Assembly (NCBI GenBank): GCA_963576725.1
Contig: OY755242.1
Span: 30,092,225 to 30,156,224, forward strand
Length of the DNA stretch: 64,000 bases
Direction of reading: 5' to 3'
From: Azorinus chamasolen
Lineage: Eukaryota > Mollusca > Bivalvia > Cardiida > Solecurtidae
Shown here: piece by piece, positions 10,367 to 21,112 of the stretch
Layout: each line of letters begins with the position of its first letter
Position numbering within the stretch: the stretch's first letter is position 1
Program-made: the position numbers and the translations under genes
The notes under the pieces: generated by a model
Told to the model about the DNA's origin: nothing
The model's database searches: none
The model's input: only the letters and a program-made list of their open reading frames with translations

Positions 10367-10600
10367 ATTAAACGACTCCTGAATACGGCAATGGGCGAAT
10401 CTGTGATTACCTTTACAGTTTGGATTCAGACGAGACGTGGAGTAACTCTCGGCGTCTCATCAGGATCCAAACTGTTTGACACACCCCTTGTACGTTTTAG
10501 AGAAGGAATTGAGGATATGGTCCACTCTGAAAATACAGCAGACGACATTGTTTGCAGGCGAAAATTACTTAGCGTCAAGAAATTTAGCGTATAAAATGTT
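10367..10600. mobile_element. TTAA foldback MITE, family E
   Basis: Starts TTAAACGACTCCTG and ends near ATGTTAAG. The centre at 10419-10480 is a palindrome with arms AACAGTTTGGATCC-type / GGATCCAAACTGTTT. The same family recurs near 19080, 34505, 40872, 60208 and 60368. Confidence 0.65.
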
Positions 10601-10918
10601 AAGTAAACTCATAGTGTCTGCCGTGTTTTCTGCGATGATCGAAACAGCTGTTGAACTAATTGACAGAAAGCGACTACCACGACCATGGAATTACTTTGGC
10701 GACAAGTCTGATACATTCACATACATTCGCCAGTGCTTTACACTGGGCACTTTAAAGAAATGCGAATCTTCAGGCATTTCTTCTGTAGATGCAAGGACCC
10801 CCTTTCCGCGTAATAGATTAGCCTTCGGTGGAAACCCCCTTTACCTGATAAATATTCATGTGAGAAATAAAAACACCGTAAATATCTATCAACGGAAGTT
10901 TTTATAATGGTATATAGT
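10601..10918. other. Unassigned DNA with a MITE body remnant
   Basis: The last 80 bases look like family A body sequence (AATATTCATGTGAGAAATAA). The rest is not recognised. Confidence 0.4.
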
Positions 10919-11025
10919 GGACCTCATTAGCTTAGTGGTAGTTCTAAGTATTGGTATTGTATAGTTCTAAGCGTCCGTCTCCCAATGACGAGGTTGTAAG
11001 TTTGAATCGCATCGGAGTCTCACAC
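10919..11025 (+). repeat. tRNA-like SINE head or tRNA relic, interrupted
   Basis: An A-box-like TTAGCTTAGTGGTAG and a B-box-like GGTTGTAAGTTTGAATC are present. About 30 bases containing a duplicated TAGTTCTAAG sit between the A box and the anticodon-like arm, so it cannot fold as a normal tRNA. Confidence 0.5.
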
Positions 11026-11440
11026 ATGCACTCCCATGCTGCATTCAGTGTAATACCTGGCTTGATGAAGGAATATTTTACCGATACTTTACCATGAAGA
11101 CATGGAAGACACAATCCCAAAAGCTAATTGTTTACATATGAGACTCGCAGCTTATCAATCGGACATCGTACATAGATTTTAGGCGGCAAAAAAGAGAGGA
11201 AAAATTAAAATAAATATAGTAGAATAGATAAATAGAGTAGAATATTTAATCCTCTATCTGATAGAGGCCGCGCATTTAAATGGCTTCGCAAATGGAGCAG
11301 GCGTATATATACAGCTCCTGCAGAAGACGTCTGACAAGTGTCTGCTCTGTTTGCTTAAATATGCTATTTTAAATCTGATTCTGTATAATATTATACAGTT
11401 CAGTGCAGAGCAACTAAAATGGTTACACCACTAAGACAAG
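11026..11440. other. AT-rich DNA with a decayed MITE core
   Basis: A family A core remnant lies at 11283-11356 (GCAAATGGAGCAG to TCTGCTCTGTTTGC). Otherwise nothing recognised. Confidence 0.5.
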
Positions 11441-11770
11441 GCATATGAGGACAGGCTCATAACTCTAAGGATTCCAACTCTTCACCATCGACGAGATCGG
11501 GCTGATATTATTCAACTTTTTTTTAATCATGCAAGAGTATGACACCATTGTCTAAGGAAAAATATGTCTGTAGAGGACACACTTTCAAATTATGCAAAAG
11601 CCATACACGTGGCAGGTTGGGTCAGAAAAGATTTTCAAATAGAGTAGTAAACACCTAAAATATGCCTTATCTATCAACACAGTGGAGTGCGGATCTGTCA
11701 ATATTTTCAAGAGTAATGTAAACCTTGAGTGGAAATTAAAACCAAATAAATTTGAGATCTGATAGAGACG
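11441..11770 (+). pseudogene. LINE C-terminal fragment
   Basis: One frame reads YEDRLITLRIPTLHHRRDRA and continues with DIIQLF, a pattern typical of the C-terminal region of LINE polyproteins. It then breaks at stops and frameshifts before a second recognisable block (SNRVVNT, near 11640). Short decayed copy. Confidence 0.6.
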
Positions 11771-12734
11771 TTAGCTATCAACAATTGCACCAATCTCGTG
11801 CATGACATATGCACATATGTTGTGTGAAGAAACAGATTTAAATTGGGCCGCAACGAGCACACTCACTCAATGATCCAGGTAAATCATTTAATAGCAATAT
11901 GCATTCACCCATAACATCAAATAAATGTTATTTAATTAATATTCACGAAAGGTGGCATCTGCAATGGATTTTCATCAGGTAGAAATCTAAAGGGATAACC
12001 ATCTACTCCTTAGATACGCCTTTGAAAACAGAGTAGACCCAGATCAGACAGCTCTTGTAAATTTACATGTATTGATGGGTCTTCAAATCAAGGTCTTTTT
12101 AGGCTTGCTGCAGAACGGGCCTCCTCACATGAAATCCAGCATAACGATTTTGATGCACCCAGTTTCATTCGCTCACATTTAAACAGCTTTGAATAAAAAC
12201 TGCGCGACAAACGAGCGGGTAGAAGGAAGGGAGGAAGGGTTGATGGACATAGCAGCAACTATGAGTTTAGCAATCATTGTAAATTTTACGATTGTACAGG
12301 TTTCACGACGTAAACCGTAAGCACGCGCCCTCTACTTCCTGTTTCCATCGAAACATTTTCCGTTTGGTCTGATGAGGACGATCATAACTTAATTCTGAAA
12401 GGTTTGTTCGTCTTTGAATAAGTGTTCAAAATAATACAGCAAACGATAAAGTCTTGACCAGTTTCTTTTAGAATTAAGATTATTCGCTCCAAAGCACAAC
12501 ATGGAGTGATTTATCAATGTCAACAGTCAATGCCAAAACGAAATGTTCGCTTAATTCTGCTAAGTCCGCAGTAGCGTATAACATTGACTAGATATATCTA
12601 AACAACATCTAGATCCGCGAGTTACTCCCAATCAGTCAATATCGACTAACACTGGGAAACGTGAGTCTTAAAAAATCTGTGTTAGAATAGTCGAGGTACG
12701 GTCTTAGATTGACAACTTTTACATAAATCTGCAG
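11771..12734. other. Unassigned DNA; possible upstream region of the phosphatase gene
   Basis: A half MITE core lies at 12020-12055. The segment 12300-12420 is less AT-rich and holds ACTTCCTGTTTCC (ETS-like on the minus strand). Because the first coding exon of the PP2C gene has a splice acceptor, an untranslated leader exon must lie upstream. This segment is one candidate, with no decisive evidence. Confidence 0.3.
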
Positions 12735-12955
12735 GGGCGCCTAGTGACGAAATCGCCTACTATTAGATATATAGTAAACCAATTGGAGATTTCGCCTAGA
12801 AAGCAATTATATAGTGTATTTCGCACCTATGGTACAGGTATGGATAATGACAGAACTATAAAGAATGTTTGTAACAAGAATAAATTGTCCTGTTGTGTTG
12901 TTTTCCAGATCAAGATGACCAAGACTGGACGATCAGTGCAGCCCCTGATCACCAC

Positions 12956-13131
12956 CTGCAGGTTTTTCATTTTCAGCCGATTGCCGATTGAAACCATTGG
13001 CTGAAATGAGTTTTGCATCGGTTGTTTTTCTAGACACCTTGAAAATTCCAATCTAAGAACATGTCAGTGCAATCTGAATCTGATATGTCCAGAAAATAAT
13101 CGGTTGTTATGAATGAAAATGAAAACCCTGC
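12956..13131. mobile_element. Small MITE inside the left arm
   Basis: This block is absent from the matching right arm. Its ends are inverted: GCAGGTTTTTCATTTTCA and TGAAAATGAAAACCCTGC. The form is hAT-like (CAGGGTTTTC type ends). Confidence 0.6.
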
Positions 13132-13330
13132 ACCTGGAATTTGACAGCCCATTATTACATGGGTTGATAATTATATAGTATATACCGAATATTTGCAGAA
13201 AGTGAAAATGTCATATGTACGAAACGGTTATATGAATCTTACTTCTTGTTAGATGAGCTAGATCCAATAAATATTCAAAAAACGATATTAGTTTAAAATA
13301 CAAAGTGTCGGTTACCACAGTCATACATGT

Positions 13331-14315
13331 GATAACTACCGGATTCTGCGGGAGACTACCGGATTTGAGCCCAACTCCCGCAAGTCCCGACCGGGACACG
13401 AAATCTCCCGATTTCTGAATAAAAATGATTTTTATTTTTTTCCCACCCCATTTTCTATCATTTTTTGTCAATAAGCGCTAGCCAGACGCCTCAAAGAACC
13501 AGTGTTGTTGACTTATTTACTGCCCTGTTTATCATGGCAGGCACAGCGCCGTGTCCCTTTTGTAGTACGTCGCCATGTTGCCCCTTATCAAAGACCACCG
13601 CAGCATGCCCTAAATACCATGCTGTGTAATTGTGGCCCCAGTAAAAGGGATTAAATGGTCAGCAAACTCAGCATGGTGTGTTATTTACCTTGGCATGTGT
13701 GTATTCCGTAACATAAACATTTGTGTATGTCTCTGGTGTATTACACTGTCGTCATTACATGCTTTTTTCTTCACGGTCAGGTTCTACTAAATTTCTGTTG
13801 AAGACAATCTTATTTTCTGAGACTAAACATCTAGATAGTTACTTTATTAAATTAATTTAGGTTCTAAGTTTATTAATAGATGTCCACATGGCATAACTGT
13901 AATGAAAATGTGCTTTTATCAGAAAAAAAAATAAATAAAAAAAAATTGGTTGCCTCAAACCACGGATTTTTCGAACGGTGAAATGTGTCATTTCATAGAG
14001 GCAAACACAAACATTGTTTTCCACAGACATTTGGTAACATATTCAAAAGAAATTGTGTTTGTATTGAGTATAGAATGTATGGATGTCAAATACACAAAAT
14101 TTGGTGAGATAGGAAGCACTTTTCAAACCAAAAATGAAACTACAAAATGCAGATAGTGTACTAGTGTTTGGATAGTACCATATTTCGGACAGAAAGTGAC
14201 AAATGTATTATGTTTATTTCAGAATATAAATTTCTGGATATATTTCATTACAAAAATGAATTAAAATAATAAAAACAATAATGTCAATAATATTATAAGA
14301 ATGAGAATAATGTAA

Positions 14316-14346
<31 letters not shown>

Positions 14347-14478
14347 ACACATGTCTATCAATTGGCCAGTTAAAATAATAAACACAAGTCTATCCATTGG
14401 CCAGCATGGAATGGAATAGAAAGAAATGGTAATTAGAAGAGAGTATATGGAAATAGATAATAGCACACACACACACAA
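13331..14478. other. Interior of the inverted duplication
   Basis: 13340-13430 holds repeated CCCG/CGGGA motifs on both strands. 13490-13660 is GC-balanced but unrecognised. 14270-14350 is an AAT-type microsatellite. A plus-strand ORF of 68 codons at 13950 has no recognisable features. Confidence 0.4.
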
Positions 14479-15336
14479 AACAAGAGATGTCACAGTCACG
14501 TGACAAATGCCCCCAAAAATTGTACCCTGTGACCTTGACCTTTGACCCATGGACCAGGGAGTTGACACATCGTCTTTGTGTGGTGAACATTTGTGCCAGG
14601 TTCCTTTGAAATCCATTCACAGATAAACAAGTAATTGTACCCTGTGACCTTGACCTTTGAGATATGGACCAGGGAGCTGAATGCGCCACATCGTCTTTGT
14701 CTGGTGAATATCTGTGCCAAGTTATATTGAAATCCATTGATAGATAAAGATGTTACAGACCGGACACAAAATTTGTCACAAAGTAATTGTATTCTGTGAC
14801 CTTGACCTTTGACCCATGGACCTGGGAGTTGAACGCGACACATCGTCTTTGTGTGGTGAACATTTGTGCCAAGTTATATTGAAATCCATAAATAGATAAA
14901 GAAGTTACAGGCCGGACACGAAATTTGTTACAAAGTAATTGTACCTGTGACCTTGACCTTTGACCCATGGACCTGGGAGTTGAACGCGACACATCGTCTT
15001 TGTGTGGTGAACATTTGTGGCAAGTTATATTGAAATCCATTGATAGATGAAGAAGTTACAGACCGGACACGAAATTTGTGACAAAGTAATTGTACCCTGT
15101 GACCTTGACCTTTGACCCATGGACCAGGGAGTTGAACGCGACACATCGTCTCTGTGTGGTGAACAATTGTGGCAAGTTATATTGAAATCCATTCATAGAT
15201 GAAGAAGTTACAGACCGGACACGAATTTGGGACGGATGGAAGGACAGACGGACGGACAGACGGAAGGACGGACGGACGGACGGACGGAAGGACGGACAAT
15301 GCGATCACTATATGCCCGCCTTTGGGGGCATAAAAA
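14479..15336 (-). mobile_element. Pearl/HINE-like element, ATGCCCCC family
   Basis: Read on the minus strand: T-run, hairpin start ATGCCCCCAAAGGCGGGCAT, a GTCC/GTCT microsatellite (15235-15297), about four cores of about 152 bp (landmark GACCTTGACC at 14646, 14798, 14949, 15101, plus a shortened unit from 14531), then the 3' end with GGGGGCATTTG, the hairpin TGTCACGTGACA and CTCTTGTTTT. This layout matches what is known of bivalve pearl elements, now usually linked to Helitron/Helentron-type non-autonomous elements. Overlapping ORFs in the cores are accidental. Confidence 0.8.
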
Positions 15337-15626
15337 GAATAGAAATGAATAGTAATTAGAATAGATTAGAATAGAATGGAATGAAACACAAAGGAATTAG
15401 TATAGATAAGAGAATGGGATGGAATGGAATAGAAAGGAATGGGAAATAGAGTAGATGTTGATGGATGTAGAACACAGAATAGAATAAGGAATAGGATATA
15501 AAATAGAATTAATACAAACTAAATTACACAGATGTAATTTGCTAGATAGGCAAAAAAAATGCCCTAGTAATTAAGATGGTTTGTCGCGCATAAAAGTGCT
15601 TTTATCGTACCTCCTCCTTTCAAACC

Positions 15627-15663
<37 letters not shown>

Positions 15664-15735
15664 GGGGGTTCTTTTCTTGCAGATATTTATGTAATATAAA
15701 TATAGGTCTCTGGCCTATTATACCATCAAATAACC
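15337..15735. other. GAATAGA-rich low-complexity DNA
   Basis: Purine-rich, degenerate AATAGAATGGAATG-type repeats, then AT-rich DNA. Contains the GT microsatellite listed next. Confidence 0.6.
15629..15668. repeat. GT dinucleotide microsatellite followed by a G-run
   Basis: About 16 GT units, then nine G. Confidence 0.95.
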
Positions 15736-15975
15736 ATCCGCATAAATCTCCCTCTTTGACACCCAATCTCCCTCATTTGAAAAGCTAATCTCCCTCTTTG
15801 CCTCGAAAAAATTATCACATGTATGCACAGTAAAAATAAAATAAATATTTTCGGCAAATACCCGATCCCCGGCAGTGATTAATCTAGAAATTTGAACCAT
15901 GAGTCCCAGGACTCACTAATCTGAAAACAATGAGTCCCTCAGGAAAACTATGAGTCCCAAACTAAATTGATGAGT
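15736..15975. repeat. Irregularly spaced short-motif blocks
   Basis: AATCTCCCTC occurs three times in 15745-15800, and GAGTCCC / GGACTC occur six times in 15900-15978. Similar but different motif sets sit at 13340-13430 and 16885-16970, in the same inverted structure. Confidence 0.6.
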
Positions 15976-16086
15976 CCCAAAGCATAAAAGAAAACTGATG
16001 TTAAATCGTAATTCTGCAGTTACATTCTAGTTTTGGAACAGTTATAAGTATAACCAGATTTCCTGGCTAGTCTCATCAATGAGCTG

Positions 16087-16336
16087 TTAACTTTTCCCTG
16101 TTCTGTTTATACCAAGTACCAGTACTGTACCTAGTCAATATTCATGGCAAAAGTAGTTATAATCAAATATGGAAGGTGGAATATTGTAGACATTTCAGAA
16201 ACTAAAGAAACTGATCTATCAAACTCCATTAGCAAACAGCAGATCCTTTTCTGACAACTTCTATAGGAGCCGTCTGATCTTGGTCTACTCTGTTTGCATA
16301 TGTGTGAAAACACGTTTACATGAAGGAAAGGGTTAA
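16087..16336. mobile_element. TTAA foldback MITE, family A
   Basis: TTAACTTTTCCCTG at the left, AAGGAAAGGGTTAA at the right, core 16232-16300. Inserted in the centre of the inverted duplication. Confidence 0.85.
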
Positions 16337-16464
16337 AACAGCATGGATATCGAATATTGTCAAAACCGAAAGTAGATCGAAACCACCATTCAGAGTACAC
16401 ATATGTGGACTACTTACCTGGCATGAAGCAACAAAATGATATTTTTGATAGTGTGTACATTTAC

Positions 16465-16689
16465 CATGCTAGTTTTGACCTGATATTTGTCGCATATGCA
16501 GCAAAACATGAAATCAAGTCTACCATCCGTTGCCCAACAGAAGTCAACTAGGAGTAGGTTGTCCTCCATTACATCGGATTCGGGATCCTTATTTTGATCC
16601 ACGAACGTTGAAGGCATGTCACTGGGACACAACTGACCTAACATCGTTTGATTTGAGTCGATCTTAGCGACTATTCTCGGTAGCAGCAT
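16465..16689 (-). CDS. Orphan first-exon-like ORF
   Basis: ATG at 16689, 75 codons open to a consensus-like 5' splice site (CATG then GTAAATG) at 16464. The peptide begins MLLPRIVAK and contains a CCICDKY stretch; no family recognised. Upstream on the same strand are a nine-codon-scale uORF (MAAPKDPG) and, further up, a CCAAT-box-like GATTGGCT near 16770-16785, so it resembles a real promoter plus first exon. It could belong to a gene carried by the inverted duplication or be a chance ORF. No following exon was found. Confidence 0.35.
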
Positions 16690-17600
16690 CTTGGGTTATC
16701 CGGGGTCTTTCGGCGCTGCCATTTTAAAAGGAACGTTTTCATTTGCTCATTACGAACATCCTGCTGCATAATAGCCAATCAAAATCATTGTTATAAAATA
16801 CATACAACAGTCGGATGTTGATATCGCTACGGTGTTCTAGTAGTTTCACTACGTGAAATTAAATTCAACGGCTACACGCAACCATATTTCAATGCGTCCT
16901 TTAGGACGCATACACTTCAGAATGATGCGTTTTTTGCTATTTTAATGCGTCACTGACGCAGGACGCAGACCTAGATTAATCACTGCCCCGGTATGGCACT
17001 CCCTGTCTAATGTTCTGTCGAATTCTATGTTGTGATCAGGGGCTACTGTTCATTACGATCTGGAAAACAATACCACACAACAATTTAATCTTGTCAGTAG
17101 TCTGTGTTATGATTCATTTCCTACAAAGTGACGTACCGGGGGATCGGTTATTTGCCGATTATGGTAATTTTATTTTCTACTGTGATAACGGACAGTTTTT
17201 ATTAAATAATATTGCTAATTGAATATTTACTGGATCCAGATCATCTTACAGTAAGACTCATAAAATAACTGTTTTGTACATATGACATTTTCACTCCCTG
17301 CAAATTCTGCATAACTAAATGATATGTCATTATCACTCTTTTTTCTAATTTTCTGTCAAATTCTATGTAGTGATCAGGGACTACACTGATCAATCAATCT
17401 TGGTCATCTTGATCTGGAAAACAATACCACAGAACTATTTAATCGTGTTACAAACATTCTTTTTAGTTCTGTCATGTTACCTGTACCTGTAATATAGGTG
17501 CGAAATAAAATCACTATATAATTGCTTTCTAGGCGAAATCGCCAATTGGTTTACTATATATCTAATTGCACGTGATTTCTCCGTAAACCATCTGCAGGTA

Positions 17601-18200
17601 GAGAACCAAAAGTAGAATACAGTGTACTGTCCATTTCATTAATTTTTGGCACACAATTTGAATTGAGATTTTTCTTTATTTCATGTCAGAATGAACTGAA
17701 AGCTACACCATTTGATCGCATCTTTTTTCAGGAAGTCCATGCTAAATATATATCCTTCTATATAGTATATGCCATGCATATCACTTGGAAATCACTTAAG
17801 GAAAGTCGTAAAATTGACAGACTAGTCATTTTTTTCAGAAAATAGTAAACCAATCTGTGGCCATAGATCTTAATCTCCAAAAACCATATAAAGATTTTCA
17901 ATAAATGCCCTTCAGTACTGTTACACCATCCCTCATGCAAACATCTATCAAACTACTTCAGACATAGCTTCTCATCGGAGAGTCATAGTGATACCCTTGT
18001 GGAACACTCCCAGCAAGAATAGCTGAGGCTCCCTCTTTGGTATCCATGAAGAGGGACATGTCAGTCCAGCCATTCTAAGGTGAATTTCCATCCCAACTGG
18101 AGCACCTCAGTATTTGGAGGAAGCTATGCCTTGTGTCCTGGTAGCGCCATGCAAGTCGGATTGGCTCACTCTTATGGGGTGTTGTAGTTGGGTGATCTTT
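17601..18200. other. Unassigned DNA
   Basis: No repeat or coding segment recognised. Weak ORFs on both strands are unsupported. Confidence 0.4.
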
Positions 18201-18517
18201 ACTTTTGTAACAGGACTGGTGAAAAAGCATGCAGCCAGATCGGGGATCAAATCCGGGACCCCTCACTTACAGGGCGAGTGCTACTCCCCCTTTTTCCCTG
18301 AGATTCTCGTTGAATCTACACAAGATATCATGGGCATGCACAGGGTCCGATTTTCAAGTTGGGCGCCAACTGTAACAGGACTGGTGAAAAAACATGCAGC
18401 CAGACCGGGGATCGAACCCGGGACCCCTCACTTACAGGGTGAGTGCTCTACCAACTGAGCTATCCGAACCGCTTACTGTTTTTCACCCAGCACCTGTACC
18501 CGGCCTGTTACACTTTT
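18201..18517 (-). mobile_element. TRIM-like LTR mini-element with a tRNA-like unit in its LTR
   Basis: Composite flanked by a perfect direct repeat ACTTTT (18201-18206 and 18512-18517). On the minus strand: a 5' LTR-like block 18511-18371 starting GTAACAGG and ending CCTGTTACA; immediately after it TTGGCGCCCAACTTG, a lysine-tRNA-type primer binding site (18354-18369); about 50 bases of interior; a purine tract CAGGGAAAAAGGGGGAG (18285-18302); then a second, 5'-shortened LTR-like block (18282-18207) about 94% identical to the first. No coding capacity. The LTR encloses a tRNA-like sequence (18398-18469). An alternative reading is two SINE heads captured in a foldback. Confidence 0.6.
18398..18469 (-). 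tRNA. tRNA-like sequence (SINE/LTR-borne, probably not functional)
   Basis: A canonical A box TAGCTCAGTTGG, B box GGTTCGATCCC, D-arm, a five-pair anticodon stem (CTCAC/GTGAG) with loop CCTGTAA (anticodon TGT if read as tRNA) and a perfect T-arm are all visible. The acceptor stem pairs poorly and position 33 is C instead of T. It should bind Pol III factors but is unlikely to be a working tRNA. A half copy lies at 18220-18282. Confidence 0.5.
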
Positions 18518-18519
18518 CA

Positions 18520-18620
18520 GTTACTGGACGTATTGCTACCCTGACCTTTTCGCTAGCCTACAGTCATTTCGCTACCCACCGGGAGGTCATTTTGCTACCC
18601 TGACCATTTCGCTACCTGTA
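18520..18620. repeat. Degenerate CGCTACCC repeat
   Basis: Five spaced copies of TTTCGCTACC / TTGCTACCCTGAC variants about 20-25 bases apart. Confidence 0.6.
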
Positions 18621-19639
18621 TGTTTCACTACTTATCGAATTGGATCCATATGAAACCTTGTTGAGAAATCGTTCGGTTACAAGATGTTTGCCTATATGTT
18701 TCAATTTCTATTCGTTTTAGCCGAGTCTTCATTGTAGTAATCAAAGGGTTAATTGCATGATACATGCATGTGCTTATAAATGTCATGTTTTGTTTTGTTA
18801 ATGTATATTGTGTACCATTAAAGTGAAATGCTATAAAATTTGGTTACTTTTATTATTTGTGGCAAATCAAATTTGTGAAAAATGCGGCAGACGAGAATTC
18901 GCACATGTACAAACTCTCATAGCAGGAAAACGGGTTAAATTGCACCTGTTGTACATGCAGCCTATATATATGTACAGTAGAACCCTTTGTCTACTCGGCA
19001 ACGAAACTTTGCGCAAGCACGAGCTTTCGTCTGTTTCATTTTTCTTTCTTTTCATAATTTCGCCTTTTATAGAAATGTTGACTGGGTTTCAAACAGCCTG
19101 GACCCGGTTGAGATGCCGATCGAGCTACTCAGTGTCTCATCCGGATCCAGACTGCCTGCTTATGACTCTACGGTCGCGATTAACAAACAAAGGATAATGA
19201 GAGAATTACTCACTCTTTTAGAGTCACTGTTAATAAAAAATGAAAGTTTAAGCGATATATAAAGAAGATTTGTACAGACAAACTCCTACTGTCGCAAGTG
19301 GCATATTGGGGTAGAAATTATATAATAATTTTAATAAAGATTAAAATTATTTATATTTAATATAATTTCTACACCAACATCATACATTATTTCGCTCAGG
19401 ATTCGGACTGTTTGTGAAAGACATAATGATGATAATAAAGAAATAATGATGATAAAAGCAGCAGAAATGTTATATTTATTTTTGAAAAAAATGTATAATG
19501 CATCTGTCATTATTGGTGCCTCTGTGATATTACTGATTGAATTAAGTCATCCGTTGCTTTCGTATTTACACATGCCAATTAATATTGTTCGCCCTGAGAT
19601 CAGAGGTACCGCCGATAAGCTGATAACATTGGTGAAACT
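18621..19639. other. Mostly unassigned, with two foldback relics
   Basis: A family E core remnant lies at 19085-19165 (GACCCGGTTGAGATGC / CATCCGGATCCAGAC). A palindrome lies at 19311-19374 (GTAGAAATTATAT facing ATATAATTTCTAC). The ORF at 18808-19197 is not supported as a gene. Confidence 0.45.
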
Positions 19640-21112
19640 GAAATTGGATAGAGGGTGATGAGAGGATGTGCCGTCAACAAGGGTTGTAACTCTAAAGTCA
19701 TTTTAAGGGAGTTATTCCCCTTAGTTACTTTTTAGAAGCATTTTTTTTTTCTCAAGTATTGTAGGCACAACTGTGAAACTTTATATATGGATAGTGGGTG
19801 ATGAGAGGATGTGTAGTCAACAAGGTTTGTAACTCTCAATTCATTTTTAGCTCACCAGAGCACAAAGTGCTCAGGGTGAGCTTTTGTGATCGCCAGATGT
19901 CCGTCGTCGTGCGGTGTGCGTCGTGCGTCGTCGGGCGTCAACAATTTGAACCTTTAAAAATCTTCTCCTCTGAATCTACAGGGTTCTCAGCTTTTATCTT
20001 TGGTACATAGCATCACCTATAGGTCCTCTACAAAAGTTATATAAATTATGCCCCTGGGGTCAAAATTGGCCCCGCTCCAGGGGTGGGAAGTTTTCAATAG
20101 AACTTTGAAAATCTTCTCCTCTGAAACCAGAAGGTTATTAGCTTTCATATTTGGCACATAGCATCATGTTCAGGTCCTCTACAAAAGTTATATAAATTAT
20201 GACCCTGGGGTCAAAATTGGCCCCTCCCCAGGGGTGGGCAGTTTTCAATAGAAACAAATAATGAAATCTTTGAAAATCTTCTCCTCTGAAACTGAAAGGC
20301 TCTCATCTTTCATATTTGGCACAGAGCAGCATATTCAGGTCCTCTACAAAAGTTATATAAATTATGCCCCTGGAGTCAAAATTGGCCCCGCCCCAGGGGT
20401 GGGCAGTTTCCAATAGAAATATATAGTGAAAACTTTGAAAATCTTCTCCTCTGAAACTAGAAGGTTCTCAGCTTTCATATTTGGCACATAGCATCATGTT
20501 CAGGTCCTCTACAAAAGTTATATAAATTATGGCCCTGGGGTTGAAATTAGCCCCACCCCAGGGGTGGGCAGTTTTCAATGGAAAGAAATAGTGAAATCTT
20601 TGAAAATCTTCTCCTCTGAAACTGGAAGGCGCTTAGCTTTCATATTTGGCACAGATCATCATGTTCAGGTCCTCTACAAAAGTTATATAAATTATGCCCC
20701 TGGGGTCAAAATTGGGGCCGCCCCAGGGGTGGGAAGTTTTCAATAGAAACATATAGTAAACCTTTGAAAATCTTCTCCTTTGAAATCAGAAGTTTCTCAG
20801 CTTTCATATTTGGCACATAGCATCATGTTCAGGTCCTCTACAAAAGTCCTTAGTTACTTTTAGAAACAATTTTTTGTCTGGAGCATAACTTCTCAAGCAT
20901 TGTAGGCACAATTGTGAAACTTTATATATGGATATAGGGTGATGAGAGGATGTGCAGTCAACAAGGGCTGTAACTCATTTATTCCCCTTTGTTAGTTTTC
21001 ATAAGCAATTTAAGTGTGGATGAAAGGATTATTGAGCTATTACCTCTTGTATTGATCTTGTGATAAGGTGGCAGGTGGGGGTATTAATCACCTTTAGTGA
21101 TAGCTCTAGTTA
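19640..21112 (+). mobile_element. Pearl/HINE-like element (ATCCCCGC family), split by another
   Basis: Core units with GATGAGAGGATGTG occur at about 19657, 19800 and 20941. The 3' end reads GGGGGTATTAATCACC, then TTTAGTGATAGCTCTAG, the same end seen at 48410 and 53460. The 5' end is missing. A different pearl-type element occupies 19844-20848. Confidence 0.7.
19844..20848 (+). mobile_element. Pearl/HINE-like element, AGCTCACC family, 3'-truncated
   Basis: T-run, then AGCTCACCAGAGCAC facing GTGCTCAGGGTGAGC (5' hairpin), then GTCGTCGTGC-type repeats, then cores of 165 bp with one of 151 bp (landmark GGGTGGG at 20081, 20232, 20397, 20562, 20727). It stops abruptly without the family's 3' end. 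Confidence 0.8.

Larger units (their letters stand above)
12735..17600. repeat. Large inverted duplication, arms about 0.4-0.6 kb
   Basis: The left arm (12735-12955 and 13135-13330) matches the reverse complement of the right arm (about 17210-17600). Shared landmarks are TTAGATATATAGTAAACCAA, TAGAAAGCAATTATATAGTG, TTGTTTTCCAGATCAAGATG and GAAAATGTCATATGTAC. A further inner piece at 15806-15892 matches the complement of 16970-17185 (AGTGATTAATCTAG, ATTTGCCG). The right arm also holds a tandem repeat of the TTTTCCAGATC block. This may be a DNA transposon with long inverted ends or a rearranged segmental duplication; it now contains several later insertions. Confidence 0.7.

Noticed and set aside
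10193..10907. Two overlapping plus-strand ORFs (133 and 143 codons)
   Set aside because: They cross a LINE tail and a family E palindrome; no domain, splice pattern or codon signal supports them.
14293..15146. Overlapping minus-strand ORFs of 72-115 codons
   Set aside because: They are read from about 152-bp tandem cores of a pearl-type element; the repeated peptide follows the DNA repeat.
18354..18369. Primer binding site as evidence for a full retrovirus-like element
   Set aside because: The interior is only about 90 bases and has no gag or pol frame, so only a non-coding mini-element is supported.
18398..18469. A working tRNA gene
   Set aside because: Poor acceptor stem, C at position 33, and location inside a repeated LTR-like block with a half copy nearby.
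18114..18603. Plus-strand ORFs with GIEPGTPHLQG-type peptides
   Set aside because: This is the antisense of tRNA-like sequence, a well-known source of false proteins.
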